A DNA stretch of 64,000 nucleotides from Actinophytocola gossypii (GTDB taxonomy: Bacteria; Actinomycetota; Actinomycetes; Mycobacteriales; Pseudonocardiaceae), in the NCBI RefSeq assembly GCF_025165815.1, contig NZ_JAFFZE010000019.1, forward strand, positions 124,001-188,000, in the 5' to 3' direction. This document shows, piece after piece, positions 47,506 to 56,539 of the stretch (its first letter is position 1; every line of letters begins with the position of its first letter). Made by a program: the position numbers and the translations under genes. The notes under the pieces are model-generated. The model ran no database searches, was not told the DNA's origin, and saw nothing but the letters and a program-made list of their open reading frames with translations.

Positions 47506-48485
47506 AACGGCGTTTGGCCGCGCTCGCGGCCGTCGGCGCGCTGGTGGCCGGGACGTCCGGCTGCGGGCTCGGCGCCGGCTACGACCTGCCGTTCGAGGTG
47601 GCGCCGGGATCGATCGAGCCGGTGCCCGAGCTGGAGGGCGTCAAGATCAGGGTGGGGTCGAAGAACTTCACCGAGCAGATCCTGCTCTCCTACATCGCCG
47701 AGGTGGCGCTGACCGCCGCCGGCGCGGACGTCGAGGACATGACCAACATCCAGGGCTCGCCGGTGGTCCGGCAGGCCCTCGAGGTCGGCGACATCGACCT
47801 GTACTGGGAGTACACCGGCACCGCCTGGATCCAGTTCCAGCAGCAGACCACGCCGATCCCCGACGAGCAGGACCAGTACGAGGCGGTGAAGAAGGCCGAC
47901 CTGGAGCAGTTCGGCATCGCCTGGCTGGACTACTCGCCGGTGAACGACAAGTACGCGCTGGCCACCACCCGCGAGTTCGCCGACAAGCACGGGTTGAAGA
48001 CCATGTCGGACATGGTGGCGCTGGTGCGCAAGCAGCCCCGGCTCGGCACGTACTGCATGGAGTCGGAGTTCATCAGCCGGCAGGACGGCCTGGTCGGCGC
48101 GGAGCAGAAGTACGGCTTCGACGTGCCGAACAACCGGATCAAGACCTTCGGCATCGGCGCCATCTACGCGGCGCTGGCCAGCGGCAACGTGTGCAACTTC
48201 GGCGAGGTGTTCACCACCGACGGCCGGGTGCTGACCCTGGACCTGGCCGTGCTGGAGGACGACAAGAAGTCGTTCCCGCAGTACAACGCCGCGGTGACGG
48301 TTCGCGACGAGTTCCTCGAGGCGCACCCGGAGATCGCCGACGTGCTGGAGCCGGTGTCGGCGAAGCTGAACAACCAGCTGATCCTGGAGCTCTCGGTCAA
48401 GATCGACGGCGAGGGCATGGACCCGGCGGTGGTCGCCCGAGACTGGCTGGTCGAGGAAGGCTTCGTCACCGTTCCGAAGGACTGA
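47502..48485 (+). CDS. OpuC-type substrate-binding lipoprotein
   Basis: A 327-residue extracellular binding protein for betaine, choline or a related quaternary amine. The lipobox region GTSGC near residue 21 gives a lipid anchor. The type II periplasmic-binding fold begins GVKIRVGSKNFTEQILLSYI, characteristic of OpuAC/ProX proteins, with SPVVRQALEVGDIDLYWEYT and ..AVTVRDEFLEAHPEIADVLE near the end. Aromatic residues such as Tyr/Trp in DLYWEYTGTAWI suit cation-pi binding of an amine. Last gene of the transporter operon; the dehydrogenase gene begins 31 bp later. Confidence 0.93.
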   Translation: MKRRLAALAAVGALVAGTSGCGLGAGYDLPFEVAPGSIEPVPELEGVKIRVGSKNFTEQILLSYIAEVALTAAGADVEDMTNIQGSPVVRQALEVGDIDLYWEYTGTAWIQFQQQTTPIPDEQDQYEAVKKADLEQFGIAWLDYSPVNDKYALATTREFADKHGLKTMSDMVALVRKQPRLGTYCMESEFISRQDGLVGAEQKYGFDVPNNRIKTFGIGAIYAALASGNVCNFGEVFTTDGRVLTLDLAVLEDDKKSFPQYNAAVTVRDEFLEAHPEIADVLEPVSAKLNNQLILELSVKIDGEGMDPAVVARDWLVEEGFVTVPKD

Positions 48486-48516
48486 CACCGAGCGGGTCGC
48501 TCGCCGGTCCGGCAGG

Positions 48517-51279
48517 GTGGGGCGGGTGGATCTCGACGGACTGCGCGCCCGGCTGACCGAGACCGTTTCCGGGCACGTCGGCTTCGACGCCGGCACCAGG
48601 GCGCTCTACACGATGGACGCGTCGAACTACCGGCAGGTGCCGTGCGCGGTCGTGCTGCCGGACGGCGAGGACGACGCGGTGGCGGCGGTGGCGGCGGCGC
48701 GCGAGTTCGGCGTGCCGCTGGTGCCGCGCGGCGGCGGCACGAGCCTCGCCGGCAACGCCACCGGCGGCGGGCTCGTGCTGGACCTGTCGCGGCTGAACCG
48801 GATCCACGCGATCGACCCGGGCGCCCGCACCGCCAGGGTCGGCCCCGGCGTGGTCCTCGACGACCTGCGCGCGGCCGCCGGCGAGCACGGCCTGACGTTC
48901 GGCCCGGACCCGTCGACGCACAGCCGCTGCACGCTCGGCGGCATGATCGGCAACAACTCGTGCGGCGCGCACTCGGTGGCCTGGGGCACGACGCTGGACA
49001 ACGTCGTGGAGCTGGACGTGCTGACCCACGACGGCCGCCGGCTCACCGTCGGCGCCGGCACCGACGTCCCGGAGCTGCGCGCGCTCGCCGACGAGAACCT
49101 GGCCGTGCTGCGCACCGAGTTCGGGCGGCTCGGCCGGCAGGTGTCCGGCTACCCGCTGCACGCGCTGCTGCCGGAGAACGGGCGGAACGTGGCCAAGGCG
49201 CTGGTCGGCACCGAGGGCACCTGCGTGGTGGTCCTCGGCGCGACCGTGCGGCTGGTGCCGGTGCCGGCCGCGCGGGTGCTGTTGGTGCTCGGCTTCGCCG
49301 ACGACGTCGCCGCGGCCGACGCGGTGCCGTCGATCCTGCCGCACGACCCGCTGACCGTGGAGAGCCTGGACGAGCGGATCGTCGCGCTGTGGGCGTCCCG
49401 CAACCCGGAGCCACCGCCGGAGCTGCCGGCCGGCGGGGCGTGGCTGTTCGTGGAGCTGTCCGACGGCGCCGCGGCGACCGCGATCGCGGCGGAACTCGGG
49501 GTGCCGCACCAGGTGCTGGCGGACCCGGGTGCGCAGCGGACGCTGTGGCGGCTGCGCGAGGAGGGCTCCGGCATCTCGACGCGGATGGCCGACGGGTCGG
49601 AGGCGTGGCCCGGCTGGGAGGACACCGCGGTGCCGCCGGAACGCCTCGGCGCGTACCTGCGGGAGCTGCGCGCGCTGCTGGACCGGCACGGGTTGCGCGG
49701 GCTGACCTACGGCCACTTCGGCGAGGGCTGCATCCACATCCGGATCGACTGGGACCTGGTGAGCCAGGACGGGGTGGCGGCGTACCGGCGGTTCATCGAG
49801 GAGGGCGCCGACCTGGTCGCCCGGCACGGCGGCTCGCTGTCCGGCGAGCACGGCGACGGCCAGGTGCGGGCGGAACTGTTGCCCCGCATGTACTCCCCGG
49901 CGGCGCTGGCGCTGTTCGAGCGGTTCCGGGCGTTCTGGGATCCGGCCGGGATGATGAACCCGGGCATGGTCGTGCGCCCGTACCGGATCGACGAGAACCT
50001 GCGGTTCGCCGCGCTCAAGCCACTGCCGCTGACGACGGCGTTCAGCTACCCGCACGACGACGGCGACTTCGCCCAGGCGGCCCGGCGCTGTGTCGGGGTC
50101 GCCAAGTGCCGCAACCACTCCGGCTCGGTGATGTGCCCGAGCTTCCAGGTCACCGGCGAGGAGAAGCACTCGACCCGCGGCCGCGCGCGGCTGCTGTACG
50201 AGATGCTCGCCGGCGAGGTGGTCACCGACGGCTGGCGCTCCGAGGAGGTACGGGACGCGCTGGACCTGTGCCTGTCCTGCAAGGGATGCGCGAGCGACTG
50301 TCCGGTCAATGTGGACATGGCGACGTACAAGGCGGAGTTCCTGCACCACCACTACCGGGGCCGGCGCAGGCCGGCGTCGCACTACTCGATGGGCTGGCTC
50401 CCGCTGTGGCTGCGCCTCGGCTCCCGCACGCCCCGCGCCGCCAACGCCGCACTGGCGTCACCCCGGATGTCCCGTGCGCTCAAGAAGATCGGCGGCATCG
50501 CCCCGCGCCGCGACCTACCGGCGCTCGCACCGGAGCCGTTCACCCGATGGCTGCGGCGATCCACGCGGACGCGGGGCCGGCCGGTCGTGCTGTGGCCGGA
50601 CACGTTCACGAACTTCTTCACCCCCGAGGTCGGCGTCGCCGCGGTCCGGGTGCTCCGCGCCGCGGGCTTCGAACCGTTGCTGCCCAAGGGATCCGTGTGC
50701 TGCGGTCTCACCTGGGTGTCCACCGGGCAGCTGTCGGTCGCCCGCCGCGTGATGCGTCGGACCCTGCGTGTCCTGGAACCGGCGATCGCGGCCGGACTGC
50801 CGGTGGTGGCGCTCGAACCCAGCTGCCTGTCCGCCCTGCGCGGCGACGTCCCGGACCTCACCGCCGACGACCGCGCGCGCCGGCTCGCCGACACCAGTCA
50901 CACCCTCGCCGGCTTCCTCGCCACCCACGCTCCACAGTGGACACCGCCGAGGATCGACCGGACCGCGGTCACCCAGGTGCACTGCCACCAGCACGCCACC
51001 CTCGGCTTCACCGCCGAGACCCGCCTGCTGGCCGACGCCGGCATCACCGTCGACCGGCTCCCCGCCGGCTGCTGCGGCCTCGCCGGCAACTTCGGCTTCG
51101 AACCCGACCACTACGAGGTCTCCCAGGCACTGGCCGAACGCGCCCTGTTGCCCGCGGTCCGCGCGGCGTCGCCGGACACGCTCGTACTCGCCGACGGGTT
51201 CAGCTGCCGCGTCCAGGTCGCGCAGAACAGCGACCGCCGGGCCGTGCACCTGGCCGAGGCGCTCGCCGCCGGCCTCTGA
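48517..51279 (+). CDS. Fused FAD-linked oxidase and Fe-S (CCG) dehydrogenase, GlcD/GlcF- or D-lactate-type
   Basis: A 920-residue single-chain dehydrogenase. The N-terminal FAD_binding_4 domain shows VPRGGGTSLAGNATGGGLVL and CTLGGMIGNNSCGAHS, followed by the oxidase C-terminal domain (HFGEGCIHIRIDW, then SGEHGDGQVRAELL). Two 4Fe-4S sites are visible (CVGVAKCRNHSGSVMC and CLSCKGCASDCP). Cysteine-rich CCG domains (VCCGLTW, then GCCGLAGNFGFE) complete the protein. Such fusions oxidise a 2-hydroxy acid (D-lactate, glycolate) and pass electrons to the membrane chain. The substrate is unknown. The GTG at 48517 is used; 48526 is an alternative. Confidence 0.88.
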   Translation: MGRVDLDGLRARLTETVSGHVGFDAGTRALYTMDASNYRQVPCAVVLPDGEDDAVAAVAAAREFGVPLVPRGGGTSLAGNATGGGLVLDLSRLNRIHAIDPGARTARVGPGVVLDDLRAAAGEHGLTFGPDPSTHSRCTLGGMIGNNSCGAHSVAWGTTLDNVVELDVLTHDGRRLTVGAGTDVPELRALADENLAVLRTEFGRLGRQVSGYPLHALLPENGRNVAKALVGTEGTCVVVLGATVRLVPVPAARVLLVLGFADDVAAADAVPSILPHDPLTVESLDERIVALWASRNPEPPPELPAGGAWLFVELSDGAAATAIAAELGVPHQVLADPGAQRTLWRLREEGSGISTRMADGSEAWPGWEDTAVPPERLGAYLRELRALLDRHGLRGLTYGHFGEGCIHIRIDWDLVSQDGVAAYRRFIEEGADLVARHGGSLSGEHGDGQVRAELLPRMYSPAALALFERFRAFWDPAGMMNPGMVVRPYRIDENLRFAALKPLPLTTAFSYPHDDGDFAQAARRCVGVAKCRNHSGSVMCPSFQVTGEEKHSTRGRARLLYEMLAGEVVTDGWRSEEVRDALDLCLSCKGCASDCPVNVDMATYKAEFLHHHYRGRRRPASHYSMGWLPLWLRLGSRTPRAANAALASPRMSRALKKIGGIAPRRDLPALAPEPFTRWLRRSTRTRGRPVVLWPDTFTNFFTPEVGVAAVRVLRAAGFEPLLPKGSVCCGLTWVSTGQLSVARRVMRRTLRVLEPAIAAGLPVVALEPSCLSALRGDVPDLTADDRARRLADTSHTLAGFLATHAPQWTPPRIDRTAVTQVHCHQHATLGFTAETRLLADAGITVDRLPAGCCGLAGNFGFEPDHYEVSQALAERALLPAVRAASPDTLVLADGFSCRVQVAQNSDRRAVHLAEALAAGL

Positions 51280-51283
51280 CCAG

Positions 51284-51760
51284 CTACAGCCCGAGTCGGG
51301 ACAGCAGCCGCTGCTCCAGCTCGTCCAGCTCGGTGCTCGTCGCCCGGTGCGCGGCCTTGCGGCGGGCGGGCGGCATCCGCTCGGCCGCGCGCACCACCGC
51401 GGCCAGCTGCTCCAGCGTCGTCTCGGACCGGGCCGCGAAGTCCTTGTCGTCGGCCGTCGCCGCCGGCCGGTCACGCAGCTCGGCGATCGCCCTGGCGACC
51501 CCGGTGATCCGCGCGTGCAGCGCCCCGCCCTTGCCGGAGAACCGGGCGATCTCCTCCACCGGCACCCCCAGCCGGCGGGCCTTCATCCGGTCCAGCCGCT
51601 CCCTGGCCTCGCCGAACGCCCGCACCGCCAGCGGCGCGACCACCGGGATCACCGCCGGCCCGACGACCTTGAACACCCCGAGCGCGTTCTTCGCCCGCTT
51701 CGGCGTGAACCGCGGGTCGCCGGGCGTGGGCTCGGTCACCTTGCGCTTCCTGAGTGCCAT
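51284..51760 (-). CDS. DUF6474 family protein
   Basis: A 158-residue basic protein of unknown function found in Mycobacteriales and Pseudonocardiales. It begins MALRKRKVTEPTPGDPRFTP and has KRAKNALGVFKVVGPAVIPV, then RRLGVPVEEIARFSGKGGAL and a helical C-terminal half rich in Ala, Arg and Glu. A short hydrophobic stretch (FKVVGPAVIPVVAPLAV) may associate with the membrane. The ATG at 51760 is supported by the family start; the upstream extension overlaps the next gene. It converges on the dehydrogenase gene (4-bp gap) and is divergent from the nuclease gene. Confidence 0.75.
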   Translation of the reverse strand: MALRKRKVTEPTPGDPRFTPKRAKNALGVFKVVGPAVIPVVAPLAVRAFGEARERLDRMKARRLGVPVEEIARFSGKGGALHARITGVARAIAELRDRPAATADDKDFAARSETTLEQLAAVVRAAERMPPARRKAAHRATSTELDELEQRLLSRLGL

Positions 51761-51832
51761 GCGGGAAAACCTACTGCGCCCGGCGCCCGTGAGCACGGCG
51801 GCTACCTGCCAAGTTCTGTCAGAGTGAGCGCC

Positions 51833-51838
51833 TAGACT
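51833..51838 (+). promoter_or_regulatory. -10 element for a leaderless nuclease transcript
   Basis: TAGACT fits TANNNT and ends 7 bp before the GTG at 51846. The start has no Shine-Dalgarno sequence, so translation from a leaderless mRNA is likely. Pattern-based call. Confidence 0.5.
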
Positions 51839-51845
51839 GCACACC

Positions 51846-53486
51846 GTGACAGTGCTGCTCGACGCGGGCGTCGTGAACCGCTGCCGCCGTCGGGTGCACC
51901 TCGAGCACGACGCGGCGATGGCCGGCGTGCCCACCGCGCCCCCCGACCCCACCGCCGAGCAGCGCAAGGCCGACGCCGCCGCCCACCGGCGCGCCGTCGC
52001 CGACGACATCGCCGCCCGCCTCGGCGGCGCCGAGGCCGGCTGGACCGAGATCGAGCGCGGCCCCGACGCGCGCTCCGTCGACCGCGAGGCCGCCACGCTC
52101 GACGCGATGGCCGCCGGCGCCCGGTTCATCTGGGCCGCCCAGCTCCCGCGTGACCACGCCGGCAACCGGCGCGGGCAGATCGACCTGCTGGTCGCCACCG
52201 GCACCGGCTACGTCCCGGTGCTCGTGGTCCGGCACAAGGTCAGCGATCCCGGCCAGGGCGCGCAGACCTCCCCGCTCGCCACCCCGGTCCCGTCCGCCCG
52301 CGGCACCGACCAGACCCGCAAGGTCCGCCCGCAGCCCCGCGACCAGCTGCGGCTCGCGCACACCTACCGGCTGCTGGAGGCGTGCGGCCACGCCGACGGC
52401 TCCGCGCTCGGCGGCGTCGTCGGTCTCGACGGCGACGTGGTCGTCTGGCACGACCTGACCGCGCCGACCTGGCCGGGCGGCCGGGGCGCGCTCGCCGAGT
52501 ACGACGCCCGGTTCGCCGACCGGCTCGCCATCGCCACCACCGCCGAGGCCGGGGGCGAGGCGCTGGCCCAGCCGTCCCGGATCGTCGAGTGCCGCAGCTG
52601 CCCGTGGTGGCCGGTGTGCGAGGCCGACCTGGAGCGCACCCGGGACGTGAGCCTGGTGGTCCGCGGCGAGGAGGCCGCCACCCTGCGCGGCGCCGGCGTG
52701 CGCACGGTCGACGACCTGGCCGTGCTCGACCCGCACGACGAGTCGCTGCCGCCCACCGGGATGCCGCTCACCGACGCGGTCGGCCTGGCCAAGGCGTGGC
52801 TCGCCGACCTGACCGTGGTGCGCCGGGTCCCCGAGGTCACCGTGCCGCGCGCGGACGTCGAGGTCGACGTGGACATGGAGAGCTTCGGCGACGCGGGCTC
52901 CTACCTGTGGGGCGTGTGGCTCTCCGGCGCGGACGTCGGCGAGGAGCACGGCTACCGCGCGTTCGCGACCTGGGAGCCGTTGCCCACCGACGACGAGGCC
53001 CGCTCGTTCGCCGGCTTCTGGCAGTGGCTGACGCTGGTCCGGCTGCGGGCCGCCGCGCGCGGGCTGAGCTTCCGCGCCTACTGCTACAACGAGCTGGCGG
53101 AGAACCGCTGGCTGCTGGCGTCGGCGAAGCGCTTCGCCGGCAAGCCGGGCATCCCGACCACCGAGCAGGTGCAGGCGTTCATCACCTCGGACTCCTGGTT
53201 CGACCTGTTCGGCAGCGTCCGCGACCACTTCCTGTGCTCCCGCGGCAAGGGCCTCAAGACCATCGCCCCGGTCGCCGGCTTCCGCTGGCGCGACCCGGAG
53301 GCCAGCGGCGAGAACTCGATGCGCTGGTACCGCGACGCGGTCGGCATGGACGGCGCCGCCCCGGAGCCGGAGCAGCGCCGCCGCCTGCTGGAGTACAACG
53401 AGGACGACGTGCGGGCCACCTTCACCCTGCGGAACTGGATGTCCTCGCCCGCCGTCCGCGAGATCCCGTACGTCGGTGACCTCTAG
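51846..53486 (+). CDS. TM0106 family RecB-like nuclease with C-terminal RNase H-like domain
   Basis: A 546-residue putative nuclease. An N-terminal RecB-like domain has early cysteine ..NRCRRRVHLEHD.., the acidic/Lys core ..GQIDLLVATGTGYVPVLVVR.., QPRDQLRLAHTYRLL and the C-x2-C-x5-C group ECRSCPWWPVC, which with the early Cys may hold an Fe-S cluster. The C-terminal half is an RNase H-like (DEDD-type) exonuclease domain: VDVDMESFGD, FRAYCYNELAENRWLL and EYNEDDVRATFTLRNW. The combination matches TM0106-type proteins, whose biological role is not established. The GTG start appears leaderless. Convergent with the SDR gene (9-bp gap). Confidence 0.87.
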   Translation: MTVLLDAGVVNRCRRRVHLEHDAAMAGVPTAPPDPTAEQRKADAAAHRRAVADDIAARLGGAEAGWTEIERGPDARSVDREAATLDAMAAGARFIWAAQLPRDHAGNRRGQIDLLVATGTGYVPVLVVRHKVSDPGQGAQTSPLATPVPSARGTDQTRKVRPQPRDQLRLAHTYRLLEACGHADGSALGGVVGLDGDVVVWHDLTAPTWPGGRGALAEYDARFADRLAIATTAEAGGEALAQPSRIVECRSCPWWPVCEADLERTRDVSLVVRGEEAATLRGAGVRTVDDLAVLDPHDESLPPTGMPLTDAVGLAKAWLADLTVVRRVPEVTVPRADVEVDVDMESFGDAGSYLWGVWLSGADVGEEHGYRAFATWEPLPTDDEARSFAGFWQWLTLVRLRAAARGLSFRAYCYNELAENRWLLASAKRFAGKPGIPTTEQVQAFITSDSWFDLFGSVRDHFLCSRGKGLKTIAPVAGFRWRDPEASGENSMRWYRDAVGMDGAAPEPEQRRRLLEYNEDDVRATFTLRNWMSSPAVREIPYVGDL

Positions 53487-53495
53487 CGGCGATGT

Positions 53496-54254
53496 CTAAC
53501 GGGGTGCCATCCGCAGTGCCCCATCCATCCGGATGACCTCGCCGTTCAGGTAGTCGTGCGCAATGATCGACCGGGCGAGTGCCGCGTACTCCGCCGGCGT
53601 CCCGAGCCGCTTCGGGAACGGCACCCCGGCGGCCAGGGCCTCTCGGACCTCCTCGCCGACCGTCGCCAGCATCGGGGTGTCCACGATGCCCGGCGCGATC
53701 GTCATCACCCGGATGCCCAGCGACGCCAGGTCGCGGGCGGCCGGCAGGGTCAGCCCGACCACGCCGCCCTTGGACGACGCGTACGCCGCCTGCCCGATCT
53801 GCCCGTCGAACGCCGCGATCGACGCCGTGTTGATCACCACGCCGCGCTGCCCGTCGCCGTCCGGCTCGGTGCGGCCGATCGCCTCCGCCGCCAGGGTCAG
53901 CACCGTGAACGTGCCGACCAGGTTGACCTCGACGACCTTGCGGTACAGGGCGAGGTCGTGCGTCCCCTTCCTGGACACGATCCGCGCCGACGGTCCGATA
54001 CCCGCGCAGTTCACCACCACCCGCAGCGGCACTCCCGACCCGGACGCCGTCGCCACCGCGGTCGCGACCTGGTCCGCGTCGGTGACGTCCGCCTCCAGGT
54101 AGGTGACGCCGTCGACCGGGGGCGCGGCCTCGATCGCCCCCGCCAGGTCGAGCGCGAACACCCTGGCCCCGTCGGCCGCAAGCGCTTGCGCGGTCGCTCC
54201 GCCCAGGCCGGACGCCCCGCCGGTCACGATCGCCGCGGTCTGGCTGATCCGCAT
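53496..54254 (-). CDS. SDR family oxidoreductase, 3-hydroxyacyl-CoA dehydrogenase type
   Basis: A 252-residue classical short-chain dehydrogenase. It has the cofactor loop TGGASGLGGATAQAL, the NCAG motif, the catalytic Tyr/Lys in YASSKGG and the downstream TIAPGIVDTPML. Residues such as NTASIAAFDGQIGQ resemble the type II 3-hydroxyacyl-CoA (HSD17B10-like) branch, which suggests fatty acid or branched amino acid breakdown. The ATG start gives full length. It lies 49 bp after the aldo/keto reductase gene on the minus strand, so they may form an operon. Confidence 0.88.
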   Translation of the reverse strand: MRISQTAAIVTGGASGLGGATAQALAADGARVFALDLAGAIEAAPPVDGVTYLEADVTDADQVATAVATASGSGVPLRVVVNCAGIGPSARIVSRKGTHDLALYRKVVEVNLVGTFTVLTLAAEAIGRTEPDGDGQRGVVINTASIAAFDGQIGQAAYASSKGGVVGLTLPAARDLASLGIRVMTIAPGIVDTPMLATVGEEVREALAAGVPFPKRLGTPAEYAALARSIIAHDYLNGEVIRMDGALRMAPR

Positions 54255-54303
54255 GCCCTGTCCCTTCTCTCGGCTGATCCCCGGCCGGAAGGTTAACCGG
54301 GCG

Positions 54304-55266
54304 TCAGCGCCGCCCGGGCGGGCAGATCTCGTCGAGCAGCCGCAGGTCGTCCGGCGTCGGGTGCCACTGGGCGGCGCCGGCGTTCGCGGTGGCCTGCTCG
54401 GGCGTGGTGGCGCCGGCGATCACCGAGCCGACCGGGCGCTGCGCGGCCAGCCAGCCGATCGCCACGGTGGCCATCGGAACGCCGCGTTCGTCGGCGAACG
54501 CGCGCAGCTTCTCGATCCGGTCCCACGGCGCGTCGGCCAGCAGCCGGGTACGGCCGGCGAGCCGGGCGTTGGCCGGCGGCTCGGTGTCGCGGTGGTACTT
54601 GCCGGTGAGCAGCCCGTTGGCCAGCGGGAAGTACGGCAGCAGCCCGAGCCCGAACCGCTCGCAGGCCGGGATCACGTCCCGCTCGGCCTCCCGCTCCAGC
54701 AGCGAGTAGTGGTTCTCCGCGGCGATCGGCGCCAGCACGTGCCGGGTGCGGGACAGCCACACGGCGTCCGCGATCTGCCAGCCGGCGAGGTTGCACACCC
54801 CGCCGTAGCGGATCAGGCCCTCGCGCACCAGGTCGTCGAGCGCGCCGAGGGTCTCCTCGATCGGGGTGTCCGGATCGGTCCGGTGCAGCTGGTACAGGTC
54901 GATCCAGTCGGTGCCCAGCCGCCGCAGCGACGCCTCGACCGCGCGCTTGACGTACCGGCGCGACCCGCGCGCGCCGAAGTCGGGGCCGTTGGCGCCCTGC
55001 ATGTCGACGCCGAACTTGGTGGCGATCACCGCGTGGTCGCGTCTACCGGACAGTGCCTGGCCGAGCAGCTCCTCGCTGCGCCCGCGCGGTGCCCCGTACA
55101 CGTCGGCGACGTCGAACAGGTTGATCCCGGCGTCGATCGCGGCGCCGATGAGCGCGCGGGACCCCGCCAGCGACTCCGCCGCGGTCCCCGGGCGGCCGAG
55201 GTTGTTGCAGCCGAGCCCGACGACGCTGACGACCAGACCGGATTCTCCCAGGTGACGCAACTCCAC
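54304..55266 (-). CDS. Aldo/keto reductase
   Basis: A 320-residue (beta/alpha)8-barrel oxidoreductase. The catalytic tetrad is visible: Asp in NLFDVADVYGAPRG with Tyr four residues on, Lys in AVIATKFGVD and His in DLYQLHRTDPDTPIEE. The cofactor-binding end includes PVGSVIAGATTPEQATANAG, which fits the NADP(H) site of AKRs. The start is GTG 55264-55266. Substrate unknown. It is divergent from the next SDR gene and upstream of the 3-hydroxyacyl-type SDR on the same strand. Confidence 0.92.
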   Translation of the reverse strand: MELRHLGESGLVVSVVGLGCNNLGRPGTAAESLAGSRALIGAAIDAGINLFDVADVYGAPRGRSEELLGQALSGRRDHAVIATKFGVDMQGANGPDFGARGSRRYVKRAVEASLRRLGTDWIDLYQLHRTDPDTPIEETLGALDDLVREGLIRYGGVCNLAGWQIADAVWLSRTRHVLAPIAAENHYSLLEREAERDVIPACERFGLGLLPYFPLANGLLTGKYHRDTEPPANARLAGRTRLLADAPWDRIEKLRAFADERGVPMATVAIGWLAAQRPVGSVIAGATTPEQATANAGAAQWHPTPDDLRLLDEICPPGRR

Positions 55267-55350
55267 CGGCCCAGGCTACTGAGCCGGACCGCCCCGATCC
55301 AGCAGTCGAACGTTGGGTGGTACGCGGGCCGCTCTGGCAGGCTGTGCCTC

Positions 55351-56307
55351 ATGAGCAGTGCACCCCAGGGTGACAAGGCGAGCGACAAACCCACGGCCGC
55401 CGACTGGGTCGCCGGCCACCTCTCCGACCAGGTCCGCCGCACGGTCGTGGTGACCGGCGCGAACAGCGGTCTCGGGTTGGAGACCGCGCGTGTCCTCGGC
55501 GGTCTCGGCGCCACGGTCATCATGACCGCTCGGGACGTGGCGAAGGGCGAGCGGGCGCTGGCCGAGCTGCTGGCCGAGCAGCCGGGGGCGAAGCTCGAAC
55601 TGCGCCAGCTCGACCTCGCCGACCTCGACTCGGTGCGGCGCTTCGCCGACGGCGTCGAGGAGCTGGACGTGCTGGTGAACAACGCCGGCGTGATGATGCC
55701 GCCGCACAACCGCACCGTCCAGGGGTACGAGCTGCAGTTCGGCGTCAACCACCTGGGCCACTTCGCGCTCACCGGCCTGCTGCTGGACAAGCTCGGGCAG
55801 GCCGAGGAGGACGCGAGGGTGGTGACGGTCAGCTCGATGCTGCACAAGCGCGGCCGGATCCACTTCGACGACCTGCACGGCGAGCACGGCTACTCGCGGT
55901 CGAAGTACTACAACCAGTCCAAGCTCGCGAACGTGGTGTTCGGGCTGGAGCTGAACCGCAGGCTGCGCGCGAACGCCGTGCCGATCAAGAGCGTGCTGGC
56001 CCACCCCGGCTACTCGGCGACCAACCTGCAGGAGACCGGCCCGACCGGGATCGGGAAGCTGCTGCTGAAGGTCACCACCAGGCTCGCGGCCCAGGAGGCG
56101 GCGATGGGCGCGCTGCCGCAGCTCTACGCGGCGGCCGGCGCGGACGTGGAGAGCGGCCAGTTCTGGGGCCCGGACGGGCGGGGCGAGTCGAAGGGCTTCC
56201 CGACGCTCGTGGAGCCGCTGGACGCGGCGCGGGACCGGGAGCTCGCCAAGCGGCTGTGGATCATCTCCGAGGAGCTGACCGGCGTGCGGATCCCGCTGGA
56301 GCCGTGA
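55351..56307 (+). CDS. SDR family oxidoreductase (retinol dehydrogenase/WW-domain-oxidoreductase-like)
   Basis: A 318-residue short-chain dehydrogenase. After a roughly 30-residue leader it has VVVTGANSGLGLETARVLGG, NNAGVMMPP and the catalytic motif SKYYNQSKLANVVF (Tyr and Lys three apart), followed by LAHPGYSATNLQ. This is the pattern of the protochlorophyllide/retinol dehydrogenase-like SDRs common in actinobacteria. The substrate is unknown. The ATG at 55351 is used; the frame extends far upstream over the AKR gene antisense without homology. The 3' end overlaps a small minus-strand frame by 47 bp. Confidence 0.88.
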   Translation: MSSAPQGDKASDKPTAADWVAGHLSDQVRRTVVVTGANSGLGLETARVLGGLGATVIMTARDVAKGERALAELLAEQPGAKLELRQLDLADLDSVRRFADGVEELDVLVNNAGVMMPPHNRTVQGYELQFGVNHLGHFALTGLLLDKLGQAEEDARVVTVSSMLHKRGRIHFDDLHGEHGYSRSKYYNQSKLANVVFGLELNRRLRANAVPIKSVLAHPGYSATNLQETGPTGIGKLLLKVTTRLAAQEAAMGALPQLYAAAGADVESGQFWGPDGRGESKGFPTLVEPLDAARDRELAKRLWIISEELTGVRIPLEP

Positions 56308-56410
56308 CGGCCCGGTTGCCCGCCTTCGACGGCTGGTCGTAGAGCGCGGCGACGAGCCGCACCAGGAACACGATCGCCACGATCACGACGACCAGGATCT
56401 GTACCCACAT
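56261..56410 (-). CDS. Possible small membrane peptide
   Basis: A 49-residue frame starting MWVQILVVVIVAIVFLVRLV, one strong hydrophobic helix, then AALYDQPSKAGNRAV and a basic tail. The ATG at 56410 has an excellent ribosome-binding site (GGAGGCGAGC directly upstream). Its last 47 bp overlap the end of the convergent SDR gene. No family is recognised; small single-helix proteins like this are common but often missed. The start signal argues for a real gene, while the overlap argues for caution. Confidence 0.45.
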   Translation of the reverse strand: MWVQILVVVIVAIVFLVRLVAALYDQPSKAGNRAVTAPAGSARRSAPRR

Positions 56411-56510
56411 GCTCGCCTCCGGACGGGTTTGTGCATGCGACGCACCGGATGCTCGCGCCGTTCCGGCGCCGGGTGCGGGACGGGCGCCGGGACACGCCGG
56501 TGGTCGTCAC

Positions 56511-56539
56511 CCGTTCGGGCTAGCGACTAGTCCGAACGG
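56511..56539 (-). terminator. Possible terminator overlapping the acyltransferase stop
   Basis: CCGTTCGG (56511-56518) and CCGAACGG (56532-56539) form an 8-bp stem with a 13-nt loop. The stop codon of the acyltransferase (56527-56529) lies in the loop. No T-tract follows. The spacer 56411-56526 holds no other gene. Confidence 0.35.
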
